In this document: positions 24,831 through 37,700 of the stretch, one piece after another
Layout of the letters: each line of letters begins with the position of its first letter
How positions within the stretch are numbered: the stretch's first letter is position 1
DNA from: Gnetum montanum
Lineage: Eukaryota > Streptophyta > Gnetopsida > Gnetales > Gnetaceae
DNA length: 64,000 nt
Reading direction: 5' to 3'
NCBI GenBank assembly: GCA_015680685.1
Contig: MNCI01023383.1
Location: 332,972-396,971 of the forward strand
Made by a program: the position numbers and the translations under genes
The notes under the pieces: generated by a model
What the model was told of the DNA's origin: nothing
Databases searched by the model: none
What the model saw: the letters and a program-made list of their open reading frames with translations, nothing else

Positions 24831-25900
24831 CTATGGCTACCTTCTTGGCTTCATGGCTAGGTTGGTGTAGATATGATGTTGGCATATCCTTTTAATCAAT
24901 TCTAGTTAGTTCAGGATATGACCAAGCAAAGGCTATTGGTCATTTGTTGACCACCTACAACAGCTTGTATTTTTTTCAGGAGCAAAATTTGCATTGATTA
25001 TAACTAGCTTGCCATTGTTTAGAAATGCATATTTCATGCTAGCCAATATATTTTTTAGCTCTAGGGGCTCTATCTTGAAATTATTAGCGATTTCCAACTC
25101 TTCCCAATAGGTACCATCATCTTCATCATCAAAGAGTTAGTGATGAACTTGCTTAAGTTTATCCATGCCTTTGACATAAGCACATGTTAGGCTCTTAGTA
25201 GGTTCCATTCATAATGTGCTACTATCAGAGTTAGCTATTAGGCACTAGGTGCCCTCCTGTTTTGTGACTATTGCATATAGGCATCTTTCGATATCAATTT
25301 CATGTGCAAATTGATTCCATGCCTTAAGGAATGTACTTTTAATGGACTAGATTTTCTACATGCAATTGCACACATTATCATTGTACATGATGCACTGAAT
25401 ATTCTTCTTCTAAAGTCATCCAAATTCATTTTCCTTGGATATTTCCAAGGAGAGGTTCCTTATGCCCATTCGTGTATCATTGTGCTTAACCATGCATGTT
25501 CCATAATGATGGGGAAGTCACATTTGTAGTTTTCTACTTTGATTAATAGAAAATTGGTAGGATAGGATCACACATAAATGGTAGTCAAAATTTCCTCCAC
25601 TAATCCCAAAGGGATAGTGATTCACTAGTCTACCAATTCCAAATGGATGTTGCTCTTCTTGAGAGGTGGTAGGTTCCAAGCTTTGTACATGTTATGAGAG
25701 ATGAGATTAACACTAGAACTGAAATCAAGAAGAGCCTTGTATGGCTCATGTCCAATGATCTATAAGTAAATAAGAGGACTTCCCAAGTCAAATATTTTCA
25801 TGGAAAGATTACTAGCCTTGATCCAATTATAGAAAACATGAGTTAGCATCATAGTATGGATCTAAGGTAGCATTTCATTTGAAGCACCCTTGAATGTGTT
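24831..25900 (-). pseudogene. Gypsy protease and linker (family A)
   Basis: The minus-strand frame near 25760-25680 reads YKALLDFSSSVNLISHNMYK, matching the LLDxGaSVNLLPxxxYxxL active site of plant gypsy proteases. Gly is replaced by Ser, which would disable it. The linker to RT (25640-24840) stays protein-like with stops (FKIEPLELKNILASMKYAFL). Position between gag and RT agrees with the normal Gag-PR-RT-RH-INT order. Confidence 0.7.
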
Positions 25901-27291
25901 TGATGCAAAGGATGAGGGTGCTAGAGGTATAGGGTGACTAGCCACATTAGGTTGTGAGGGTTTGGGAGGACTATTATGTTTGAAAAATGACCATTTCTTA
26001 GATCAATTATCCAAACCACTTGGCCAGTGGGTTGATTGTAAATGTATAGCTCTTGTAGCATTTCATTGTTGTAGCTGTGGGGGAATTTCACCCTGCATGG
26101 ATGGAGTAAGAGGTAACTAGGTTGAGGGAAAAGGGATGTATGTAGATAGATAAGGAGGATGGTATGGATATGGGTGCTCCCCTTGAGTAGATGGTGAATA
26201 AGTTCTATGGTACTCTAGAGGGTAATAGTGATGTTGGAATGAGGCATGGCTAGCAGAACTTCACGAAGAAATAAGTTGTTGAACATAGTACCTGTATGGA
26301 TCTAGTTGCCTATAAGGGTACTATTGTCTTGGTAGTAGCATTCCCCACAACTTTGGTTGCTACCACTCTTGATATTGTTCATATGGTTGTGATGGAGCTT
26401 CACTTGGATAGTAAGCTTGTTGATGCTAGTGAAACTGCCTTAGATTGCCTTGTGGATAAGGAAATCATCTAGGTTCTTACTTGCATGCTAGTCAAGGCTT
26501 CAAAAGGTACATCCCAGACTCTTGTAAGTGTAACACTATAGGGCAACATCCCTTAGAATGCTCATACTGACAAATGTCACACCCAACATCATCATTAGAG
26601 TCTATCTCCATAACTTCTTCTACTACAACAACTTTGCCCTTACCTCTTTGGTAGGAATGTTTAGCTTCTTTCCACCTCTTGTGGTTGTGATCACTATTCT
26701 ACCCTTTATATTCCTTAGCAATCTTCATAGTAGTTTATAGTTTTTCATCTAAAAGTCCCATAATTTATCAACCTTTGCTAAAATGTTAGAAATAGATTTT
26801 TGGATGGGCAAGGTTTTCCTGTTCACCACCTCATTAGTGGTGATTCCTCCTTATCATAGAATCGAACCTCCCTTTTCCTAATGGAAGGATCCCTATTATA
26901 TTCTTCTAAATTTTTCCTTTTCCACAACTCACCTTCTTCTTTTGCTCCTGACTCTATCAACCTTTGGATCTGATGAGCACTTAAGCTTAGATAGTCTCCC
27001 TTGGGCATAAACCCCAAGAATTCTTCTGGTTTCCACTTTGAGATCATCTATGATGTCATGGATTTGTTCCCTCTGAGAATAACCATGACTAGGACATTAG
27101 TGTAAAAGAGAATAATATTCGCCCATGGCAGCATCCAAGGGTTCATGTATTTCTTATTTCCAGCCTTGGATTTGCCTTCTTAGATTGGACACTCTGGAGT
27201 ACATTTGGTATTTATCATTAAATAGTTCTAGCATGGTAATCCATGTACAAATTGATTTTGGCTCCAAGGACCAATACCAGCTTTCTGCTTC
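25901..27291 (-). pseudogene. Gag, C-terminal half (family A), below the solo LTR
   Basis: The minus strand from 27291 continues the gag that stops at 29026. It gives a WYWSLEP-like segment, then MLELFNDKYQ, then RRQIQGWK, matching the middle of the plus-strand gag at 55600-55740. The part 27047-26823 (MISKWKPEEFLGFMPKG) and a low-complexity Gln/Tyr/Pro-rich stretch with Cys/His pairs (about 26640-26100) follow. The 5-bp GCTTC at 27287-27291 is one target-site copy. Confidence 0.75.
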
Positions 27292-29020
27292 TAAAACACC
27301 ACCAAATTTGGGCAATAGCTTCTCGACTGCAAATTTCTCTAATTGTCAAGACAAGGCAAATTTTTTCTAACTACTGGGACTATGATTTCCACTACCATAG
27401 AGCATAGTTAACTAGTAGAAAGTGTAGTTAGCTCTAAAAACTAATTTTTTGTAATTTTTCCAAAGTGTCATCATGAAGCAAGAGGCTATAAATTTTTCTA
27501 AGTGTTGGAACTATGCTCTTCACTACCCCAGAGCATAGTTAGCTCAGTAGAGAGAATAGTCAACACCAAAGGCCAATTTGCAAATTTTTCTAAGTGTCAA
27601 GCTAGCAACTAAAAATTTTTTCAAGTGCCAAGACTATGCTCTCTACTGCACTTAAGCATAATCAAGCGTGGTTAGCATGGAAGACCTAGTTTGGCAGAAA
27701 ATTTTCTAAGTGTTGAGACTACACTCTCTACCAAACTAAAGCATAGTTAATCATAGTCAATTGAAAGCTAGATTCTATAAAACTTTTCTAAGTGCTAGAA
27801 CTATGCTTGACCCCAATTGGGAGCATAATCAGCCTCTCGTGGAGACTGTAGTCAGCACATAGTCACTTTTCTACAAATTTTTTCTAAGTGTTGAACTACA
27901 CTCTACTTCAGTATAGAGCATAGCCAAGCATAATCAAGTAGAATATCATCTCATGGCCTACACAATGTAGCACTTGGCACTCAGTTAAGGTCCAACACAT
28001 CTTTGGCAAGCGTAGTTAGCAAAGATTTATCTTTGTTGTACTTCTTTTTGTTCCCAGAATTGTAACTATGCTCAACCCCACTCAAGACCGTGGACAATGT
28101 AGTCATAGAGTGTAGTCTCTAAACTTGCATTCTTTTGCACTTTTTCAGGTACATTATAGTCCTCTTCGACTCATGAACATGCAATTGGTAGCATAGTCAT
28201 AGTCTAGCAGTCTCGCAAAGTCCATTAGAGCACACCAGAGCATAACACTGCTTACTTCAGTGGACAGCGTAGTTGGGTGCAATGTAGTCTTAACCATCCC
28301 ACTACCATGTGGCAACCAATCCACATTCCACAAGAAGCCTAGGCCTATAAATAACTTAGCCCTTAACATTTTAGGGTTTGGAAAAATTGAAAGTAGGTTG
28401 GCATAAACTGAAGCAAGATTAGCAAATTTGAAGCACATTTAGCATTTTGGAAAGGCATTCGCACACCACCATAGCTCATTGTAGGACACCGTAGACCACT
28501 GCAGTCCATTGCACATTGCCATAGCCAACCTAACAATCATAGACCCCATGGAAAAACATCAGTCTTTGTAGCCAAACACCTCAAGACTGTAACTATGGTG
28601 TTCGCTACATCTATTGTACACCACATACCTTCTCATCCCTTCTAAGGTTAACTACACTCAACCCCATTTGGGGTCGTGCTTCTTTCTCTCTTGCTCTATC
28701 CCCTGTGCATTTCTTAGCATTTTTTCTTGTATTTTGGCATTTTACTTGTATTTCAATTTTTTTAACACACCACTATATTGTTTTGCACTAAAAACCTTAA
28801 CTACGCTCATCCCCGTTGACACCATTGACATTGCGAACACCATGCAAACACTTAGCACCATTTGGCATTGCATTTGATAAGTTCCCATTAGATCAACAAG
28901 ACCATTTTGGGCATCTTTTATTTGCCTCTAGCAAGCCCTCATGTGAATTTGGGGTTAAAGCTGTGCACCTACGAACCTCTCGATATTCCATTCTAGCCGT
29001 TGACATTTTCGGTCGCTACA
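27292..29020 (+). mobile_element. Solo LTR (about 1.73 kb) inserted in gag, TSD GCTTC
   Basis: It is homologous throughout to the LTR at 17218-18882 and in the same orientation. The ends are TAAAACACC (the sister copy starts TGAAACACT, so G-to-A) and GCTACA. A perfect 5-bp duplication GCTTC flanks it (27287-27291, 29021-29025). A TATA box CTATAAATA is at 28345-28353. Removing the LTR and one GCTTC joins the two halves of the minus-strand gag in frame. No internal sequence remains, so LTR-LTR recombination excised the rest. Confidence 0.92.
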
Positions 29021-29025
29021 GCTTC

Positions 29026-30056
29026 CTTTATGAGTGTTCTAGGAAATAGTTTGAATTTATTCCAATCATTTTCAATGTTTTTCAAGGCACAAAAATCATG
29101 GAAAGCTTGTAGATGTGTCTATGGATTAGAGTTATATTCCCCCTCAAATCTTAAGATTTTTTTCATGTCTAAGTGCTTGATCTGACTATCTTTCACATGC
29201 CTAGTTGGGATCTTGACTGCCTCTATAATGTTAAGCATCCTTCAAGCTACCAACAAAGGCTCATCATCATCATTATTTCATTGTCATAGATGATGTCCTC
29301 TGTTACCCCTTTGATAATTATGGGCATGGCAATTAGTATTATTATTCTACTACTCACCTCCATCACGAATATTCTTTTTACGACATTTTTCAGAATCAAA
29401 AGAGGAAGAAAAAGAAAATGTAGATGAAGAGGGTGAAGAGGGAGAAGAACTACCTCCACCATGATATCTTCCAATTCCCCTTCAATTATCATGGCCATGT
29501 TCATCAATTTTCTTATCATCTCGATGCTTGTCTAAGCCCTTACCTTAACTGTCATCTTTTCCTGAACCTAGATTATTGATTGTAGACCATGGATTCAAGG
29601 CCACACCCTCATCATCGATAACAAAGGATGGAGAATTTTCATGCTGAGAGCCTTTAGAGGGAGGATTCTTGTTGTTGTCTTAGTTCAGCAGGAACAATGG
29701 ATTAGTAAATCATTTCCCCTTCATAGCCTCATGATGCCTCTCCTAGTGTTGATCTCACCTGTGTTGTGTTTTAGTGGGATCATAGTCCCAATAGTAATAG
29801 TTATGCACAACATACTCTTCCTAAAGATCATGGATGCCTAGCTTCTTAAGAGTTTGAAGTAGCATCACAGACATAGATCAATCTAGAGGCATTACAATGT
29901 TTCCTTCCATGTCACACCATTGCAATTGCTCATCCTAATGTAGGATGAAGGTGAAATTAGGCACATACTCATCTGGATGAGTATATATCACTTTGCATTC
30001 TTGTGGATCCAACATTTTGACATTGTCTCACCTATGAGAAGAAGAAGACATTTTGT
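29026..30056 (-). pseudogene. Gag, N-terminal half (family A)
   Basis: The likely start ATG is near 30054-30050 (MSSSSHR on the minus strand; the plus-strand relative at 53.49 kb begins MSSSHRTY). It is followed by a Ser/Pro-rich, Asp/Glu-rich region (29500-29390, GGGSSSPSSPSSS) and a core with IIEAVKIPTRH, QIKHLDMKKI, HLQAFHDFCALKNIE. Homologues in this window are 53489-54104, 54877-57420 and 62942-63880. Several stops are present. Confidence 0.8.
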
Positions 30057-31150
30057 AAAATAAATAAAATAATCAGTTTGCTTGTTGTAATTATATAATT
30101 TGAGAATGATGTCGACCTTGGGTTTGTCCAATGATATTAATAATGTTCACTAATCCTAGGTAGCACACATTTCAACAAAAGAGTCCTTGACAATGATGCT
30201 AATGATGAGTAGTGAGGTACCCCTACGCCCAACCATATGAATCACAAAGCATTCACACACAATCCAATCAAATTCTGCAAACTCTATAGTTTTCGATGCA
30301 CTAGTTCTATAGGAAGTAAACTAGATGTTAAGGATGTTTGTTATCTTCCCAACTACACTTGTGAAGCTCAAGGGTATGGTTTACGTGTAATTGAGGCACA
30401 TGATTTTTGTCATTCTATATTTTATGGTTTTGGTGCTTGAAATAAATAAGATAGAGAATAAAGTAATTTAATACCTACTTTGATCTAATGGGCTAACTAT
30501 TATTCAACTAGTCCTAACATAAGTATTTGATCCCACTTGTCAAACACATCCTAAACACATATAACATTGTTGGTTACCAAGAATTAAGTGCTGCTAGGAT
30601 TACCAAATGTCATACGAATGCTCGAAGTGGTTGTACTTATGTGTTTACGTAATTGCTATTTAGCTTATATTGCTTAATTACCTAATTAGCTTAATTATTG
30701 GAAAACATTGAATAAATAGCTAAAAATATTAAATGCATGAATAAAACATTTAAACTATCTGGAATGTTGCAAGGTTTATCAAGAAGTTCGTCTTTATTGT
30801 CACACACATTGTTGTGCTTAGGTACAATAGTGCCCAAATAAAGATCCATACACTCAATGACTTTCATTGTGGGCACTTGGGAAAATATTCTAACTTTCAA
30901 ATGTAAAATCTACAAGAGCTTAACTACACTATGATAAAATGATTGCCTAAACATAGCAGGTTGACACATATTTATAGGCAAGAATAGACCCTACATTGAT
31001 GTAGCCACATCGACACATAAAATGATGCATCAATGGGGCCTAGATGATGAGGCCTCGTCACGTGGCCAACCTGTGACTCATCAAGATGCGACTAGCAATA
31101 AATCATACCGATAACTGTGAATGGGTTTAACTCATAGTCAATCATAATAG
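30057..31150 (-). mobile_element. Leader and 5' LTR of the family-A gypsy element
   Basis: The reverse complement of 30180-30240 (atatggttgggcgtaggggtacctcactactcat) matches the leader at 62901-62945 nearly base for base. Further out, a TATA box (GCCTATAAATATGTG on the minus strand, about 30966-30980) is followed by 'tagttaagctcttgtagatt', which matches the plus-strand LTR at 52600-52680. The exact LTR ends and target duplication are not resolved. Confidence 0.55.
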
Positions 31151-34100
31151 ATTAAAAAGTAAGTTATCATATAGAGTCTCTTTCAAAAACTAGGACTATG
31201 GTAAGGTGCAACTCACAATGAGACATAGTATATGACTACAAGGAATTGTGGCTTATAGTCAAGTCACACTAAGAAATAATCAACTCTCAAGTTTTAAATT
31301 TGGATAAATTACAAGTAGTTTCAACTTGTAGGAGGTCATAGCCAACAATAACTACAAGGAGGTGCAATCCAAGTAGGGCACAATGAGCCTCTTTAAGTTA
31401 TATGTTATATGTCCATAACTCTATTATCTAATGTAATTATCTTTGATGCATGTTTAATAAAGAGGGTTTTAATTGATTTTCCTTTCTACATGCATTGTTG
31501 GATTATTTAATGGATTATAGTTTGAAAGTATATTGGTTTGAGGTTTATTGCATAGGAATGGTATGCTCCGAGGATGCCTCATAGTGAAGACTTGAGCTAC
31601 CTAATGGTATCAAAGAGTTAGGGAAACCTTTGTTGTTTCATTTACTTGTATTGTGCATGTTTTTTTGCTTGGTTTGAACTAGATTTAATGATTTAATTTT
31701 GGTGAAATTGGATTCTAAACATGGCATCTAAGCTAAAAAGGATGCAAAAATTCAAGAATGGATTTGAAAGAGTGGAAGGATATATCAAAATTCATGTGGA
31801 AGAAGTTGAATGTCATTTTTTCCAAAATGCCTTCAAACCATCTAAGAAGTAAGGAAAATAAGGAGTCGAATGGAGTTGAGATGAAGAAAAAAGGAAGTTT
31901 TGATACATCTCATGTTGGAAAAATCAATACTTAAAGTAAAAGGTTCATAGGATGTAATCCACAAGCTTCATCAAATAGGGACTAAAATATCCAAAGAAAT
32001 TCAAGTTGGTGTGCGTTATAGGCCTATAGGAAACCCTTCCTTAATATGTGATGAAGAAGAATCCAAGCTATGTGGAGAGAAAGAATCACAAGTGTCATAC
32101 CTCTAAAATTGTACTTAAGAAATAATTAAACTTAATCATCCATGAGGTATCTGAAGAATGAGAATAGCTACTCAAAAATCCTAAAGCAAATATATCACTT
32201 ATAAAACTGTATAAGCTATATAACTTAACTTAAAAACTTAAAAAACTTAGAAACCATTTGTAAGTTTACATTTAACATATTAATACCCTTTAGGCCTCAT
32301 TGTGCTATTAGATTAGAGTATTATTGAAAATCCATATTTATGCCAAAAATAGAAATCCATTGAATGGTTGAAACATAAAATGAAATGCATCAAGACAAGT
32401 AGTCTTTCTCAACCAATGTTACTCCCTCTTCCAAATCCTCCTTTTTCACCTCCAATGCATCCTACACAATATATATGAAACATATAAGGAATAGAACACC
32501 TTCACTAAACAAGAAACTACCTTTAAGCTCCCTAGGACAATACTAGAAGATGGGATCCATAAGCTACAAAGCACACTATTAGAACCAATAGCAATTATAG
32601 TTAACTTAACTATTAATTCTGATATTTACTATTAACTCATAGCATTAATGTAATATTTACCTATAACTAATGACTCTCTATTATTAATGATATTTCATGA
32701 GTCACTGCAACACTAGAATAACTAAATGATTGATACTAACTTAAACTAGCCATCAAGATCTCTTAGTTGGAAACCTCACCATTCTAGACCCCCTCAATAA
32801 TAAATGCTACCTTTTGGGCAGTGTTCATGATTAGTATTAACCCTTCATCTAACCTGAGTTCTAGCTCCTCACTATCACCTAAGGTTTCATGATACTAGAT
32901 TGCATGGCACTAAGTTGATGAGATAACTCCAAATTCAACTTATTATGACTAACCAATTAGTACCATACTAGTTCCCTTTCTAAAAAGTCATGTCTAAGTA
33001 ACAAAAAAATCTATTAAAAACCTAGGGTTGTTCTCCTAGCAATTTAATGTTATGAACATGCCTAGAATGTTAGCTAGTCACTTCTACCATTGATGTTGGT
33101 TCCACTAGCTCCCACTAATACTACACCACTTAATAAAAAGTGTCATTTTTACCATTGCAACTTGCATTGCAACCCCTAATTCCATCATAACTTTAGATAA
33201 CAATGTATATAACATGTTGCAAGTTGGCCATAAAGAGTTTTAATGAAATTTGCGACAAACTTCATGTAACACCCCACCCTAGCTAGGGTAGGGTGATGCT
33301 TAGGATCAAGTAATCTTACAACGAAAGCATGATAACTAGAAACCAATGATGTGTAGAATACATGATATTAAGAAAGGTCAAACTGCATAGAAATTCCCTA
33401 CCACACCAAAAACTAAACATACATTTCAATTTATAAAATGCAAATCATAAACATATAACCATACCTGATGTCTCTGGGTGGGATGTAACACTTCATAGGT
33501 TACAATGTGTAAATTAAGACCACTAGATATACCACCATTGCTCACCAAGGAGAAAATATGTTGAAAACATTGGAAAGAAAGAGGAAAAGGCTAGAAATTA
33601 TGAGAAATGTAAAGTAATTACAAGTTTATTATAAAATCAAATCATGCGTTAGTAATCAAAAGAAGAGAGAGACTCAAATAAAATAGGTTTATAAGAAATA
33701 GCATAAGGATAATGTGCAACAAAGATCATTTTCTTTACCTTAACAAGATTTGAAGAAGACAAGGCTTAGTATGCACAAATCTAGCTTCTTATGAGATTAC
33801 ACACTAAAAATGGGTTTAAATTTGAAAACCATTGAGAGAATTCCTATGCATACCAAAGAGAAGAGAGAAAAAGTAACATAGACATGCACATAATTGATGT
33901 CAGGAGAACAATTTTTTGCTAAGTATTTACACTGAAAGTGTCAAAACTTTGTTGTACTTGGCCACACATTCTCCTGTACCCACCCACACACTCTACACAC
34001 CAAAATCTATAGTGAAAAACTCTCTTGTACTTGACCATACTATGCCATCCTCCCCAACTAAATCAACCAAGAAAATCCCCAACTCTAACTATTGAAATTA

Positions 34101-34595
34101 TCCAAGCCTTATCTCAACAAAATGGGATCAAACAAAATGATATGATATTGTATAAAATAGTAACTACTTTTCAAGCTTCAATTTTTCTCATCTGCTTCCC
34201 TACTACTTTTAAACTCTAAATCTGAATTTTTATTTTTAATAAATTTATTTTTTAAGGTCCAACACCTAATTTTCAATTTTGAATTTCTTTATTTAGTGAT
34301 GTTTTGTTAGAAATGAACAAATTAATTAAGTCTATGAAGATCATGTTAATTCAAATTCTATTCATAACTAAATAGATGTGATATTGAATTACTTTCTACA
34401 AGGTTTTTGAAAATTTTAGATTTTATTAAGGGTTCTCAATATATATGGGCCTTCCTTAACAAAAACCCAAACTAAAAGTCCTCTAGGGACAATAAATGCT
34501 CGTTTATTAAATAAGTCTCGTTGGAGGGCCTCCTAATTGAAATCTCATTGATTGCATTAAATAAAGATCTAAGAGATATTTGAGGTATGCATTAT
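31151..34595. other. AT-rich DNA, no supported gene; one possible LTR start near 33265
   Basis: There are short frames only. At about 33265, TGTAACACCCCACCC followed by TAGCTAGGGTAGGGTG forms a hairpin and looks like the start of an LTR, but no partner was found. 31720-31850 has a short frame starting MASKLKRMQKF with no recognised domain. Confidence 0.35.
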
Positions 34596-34705
34596 AATAT
34601 GAAATAAGATTTAAAAAAATGTAAGAGTAAGGACATAGTTGAACACTTTATCAACACATTATGATATGAAATAAGATTTTAAAAAAATGTAAAAGTAAGT
34701 GCATA
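34596..34705. repeat. Tandem duplication used as insertion site
   Basis: 'atatgaaataagattt(t)aaaaaaatgtaa' occurs at about 34598 and 34667. The first copy continues '...gacatagttgaacactttatcaacac'. The second is cut by the LTR element at 34706 and continues after it at 40888 as 'aaatagctaaacgctttatcaag'. This lets the pre-insertion sequence be read directly. Confidence 0.7.
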
Positions 34706-37700
34706 TGTAACAACGTTGCCCCAACGTTGTCCTGCACCCTGAGGAATTCATGAAGATTCAATGGATTTGGGGCGAAAGACCTAGGGAATACACATCAAGC
34801 AAGCAAGCATCTCATGAGTGAGTGTAAGTAGAAGCATAGCTTCTTAACGTACATGAAAATGCACCTCATGGAGGGTAACCGACTCCAAAACGAGGACCAT
34901 GCAAACAAGCACACACACAACCTTGTAGACAACATTGGTGGGAGGGGAGACAATGCATCTACAAGGGGAGGTGCCTCACCCCCAGATCCCTCATGATCTA
35001 GTACAAGGTGTGGCCTGGCACCACACCAAAACTATCTAGTCTTGGCTGCCTACATATCTACGACCACTGTAGAATCAGGGCCATGTAGTTCTCCACGGAG
35101 AAGAGGGGAATGAAGAGGACTTAGAAGAGAGTTGCAACAGGAGGATGTCCTATTGCTAGCTTGGTACCACCAAGCCGGGGTGGGTTTTGTAACACTTGAG
35201 AGCCACCCAAGGGTGCCTCAGAGTGTTCCATGGCCCTCGAACCATGGGGAGAGCCCAAGAGAACCACCACTCTGGGACATCTTTCACAATCCTCCCCCAC
35301 AAAAAGAAGCGACATCCTCAAAGCAGAGTCTAGGATAGCTTCAAGTGTACATTTCTAAATGGGTTCAAAACTCCGTCAATTCTGAGGATCCATCAACTCC
35401 TTAGACACCAGACTTGAAGGAAGGTACCAACCCCAACACCTGATACGTCCTTCCATCCAATGCCTTACATGAAACGCAAGGGCAAATGGAGGAAGCCCAA
35501 AGACTTCCCTTCTCTATATGAGTGGGAGAGTCCAACCCAAAGGGCCAACATCTCTAAGGCGTCCCCTAGATCCATCCCTTCTAAGGGTCTAGAGACATAT
35601 CTTCTTGCGTAAACCCATACTTATGTAAGAAGATAGCTCCTCTTCCGCTAGTCCCGCCGAGTCCCTTTGTGAATGGCATCTCAGCACCCATTGATTTTTT
35701 TTCTTTTTTTTGAGGGCTCATCAGGGCCACTACCCATGGTGAGGGACTTGGGAACATCACACCGAGAGGGAGCACATGCTCTAAAGAGCCATATCTCCGT
35801 AAGCAAGTCATGCTTTCCAGAACTCCAAGTTTTGCTACTCGCATCGAGACCCATGGGGTCTCACCAGTGCAACCATCTAAGCACTAATTCCATGTGCATC
35901 GGTACCATGCACATTCTCTTTCTCTCATCATGTTTGTTCAAGCTGGTATGAAGGTAGTCAAGCATGTTCTTCCTTATAAACAAGGTACAAGGGCAGATCT
36001 TTTGAGCTTGACCTTACCATTTGCAGACACCAGCATCACATGCCTCAATTCATCATTCATCATTCCATAGTATTCCAACGAGAGAGAAGATCCAAAAATC
36101 TATTTGGAAACTTCTCTAGGAGGATAACATACAACAAGCCCCAACTATCATCAACATCTCTTGTGATTATCCAACATCGAGAATGCCTGCTCGAATGTTA
36201 GAACAAGTGGAGGGTTAATTGGGTAGCCAACCCCATGACCATCCTCCATCACCTATCTCATATCAGCCGTAAGCACATCATCGAATGCAACCATAATATC
36301 CCTTTCATGGAGAAGGATCACCCACATTTGCCACATGCATGCTATCCTTCTCACACCAAGTTATGGGACAAGCTCCATTTTCTGAACACTAGGTCTAGGA
36401 ATGAATATAGAGTCACCTCAGAGAGTAACCTGATCATGAATTCTCCGAGGAAGATCAACATTCTTAGAATTTTCATTTCCCCACTATATCAAGAACAACT
36501 GCCAGTCTCACAATCAACACCTTTCATTAGATTTTGCACTTGCAGGAAGGATCCTCTTTGGGAGGTTTCTTCCATAGGTAAGTATAGCAGCCCAGCTACA
36601 CCTTACCCATCATACATCCCCAAGTAGTCAATATAGCCAATAGAACCATATCGTGGAACTATCACCAACTGAGGGAAGACATGGGTTCACAAGTATTACC
36701 CAAATTCAATTTTCACCTTGAGAACAACTCGAGACACCAAGCATTTCTGTTTCATCTTGGGAGATCTGGGTTTTGTTTCATACATCCCAGTCAAGCCTAT
36801 TTACATCAATTTGTGGTGGACAAGGCCGCACCACTACCTATTATCACTCAACCCAAAAAATAGACAGAAGTCAGCAACAACATCTTGCCCATATGAGGAC
36901 CAGGTCCTCAAGATAGTTTTACATGGAATGGGCTTTCATCGACATCATTTACAGCTCAAACACAAAACGATTCATCCTCGAAGGATTTACAATAAGGATG
37001 CTCTACCAGAGAACTCCAATAAGGAAGTTCCTTTGAAGCATCCAAAACTAAGAGAGTACACAAGATCATGCCTTGCTTACACGAAGAGCAATATGTATCT
37101 TTAATTTACATCAACAACATGACCTCACAAAGGAGGTTTCATGAATTTCACTAGGGTAACAACATTCTATCTCTGAGAACAAGCCCCACAAGTTCACGAA
37201 CATAGGACCACAACTAGGAACAAGTCCCAAACATCAACTGCTTATAGGAGACAACCGCCTCAATACCACCTACCTTATTATTTCAGGAACTGAAGAGGGC
37301 ATCCATTGAAATGGAGAATGATACCTCATGATCAACTCTGCTATCCCACCAGGGAGGTGAGAACACCAACATGAATTAACCTCACACCAGAGACATGGGA
37401 CAATACATCCAAGAGGGACTATGTGATACATCAGTGTACATAAGGGACAAGGTACATAGGAAAATTCAGCAAGACACCATAGCCTATTAGGCACAATGAG
37501 TCCCCAATCACAGAATCACACCATAGACAACAAATGCACCAATAAGTCCCAATCTATGAGAGTGCATCATAGCTCTCCAAAGCACCTAAAGCAATTAGTC
37601 ATGAGAGCCCACCAACATGCACAAATCATTAGAAGCCCCCAATCATGAGAGCATCGGCTCAAGTGCTTTGAGCATATTCAAGCCCACCAAGCAAGGCCAC

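Noticed and set aside
24831-25100. Possible functional RT because FMDD is intact in the family-A element
   Set aside because: Multiple in-frame stops before and after the motif and a damaged protease active site show the polyprotein cannot be made.
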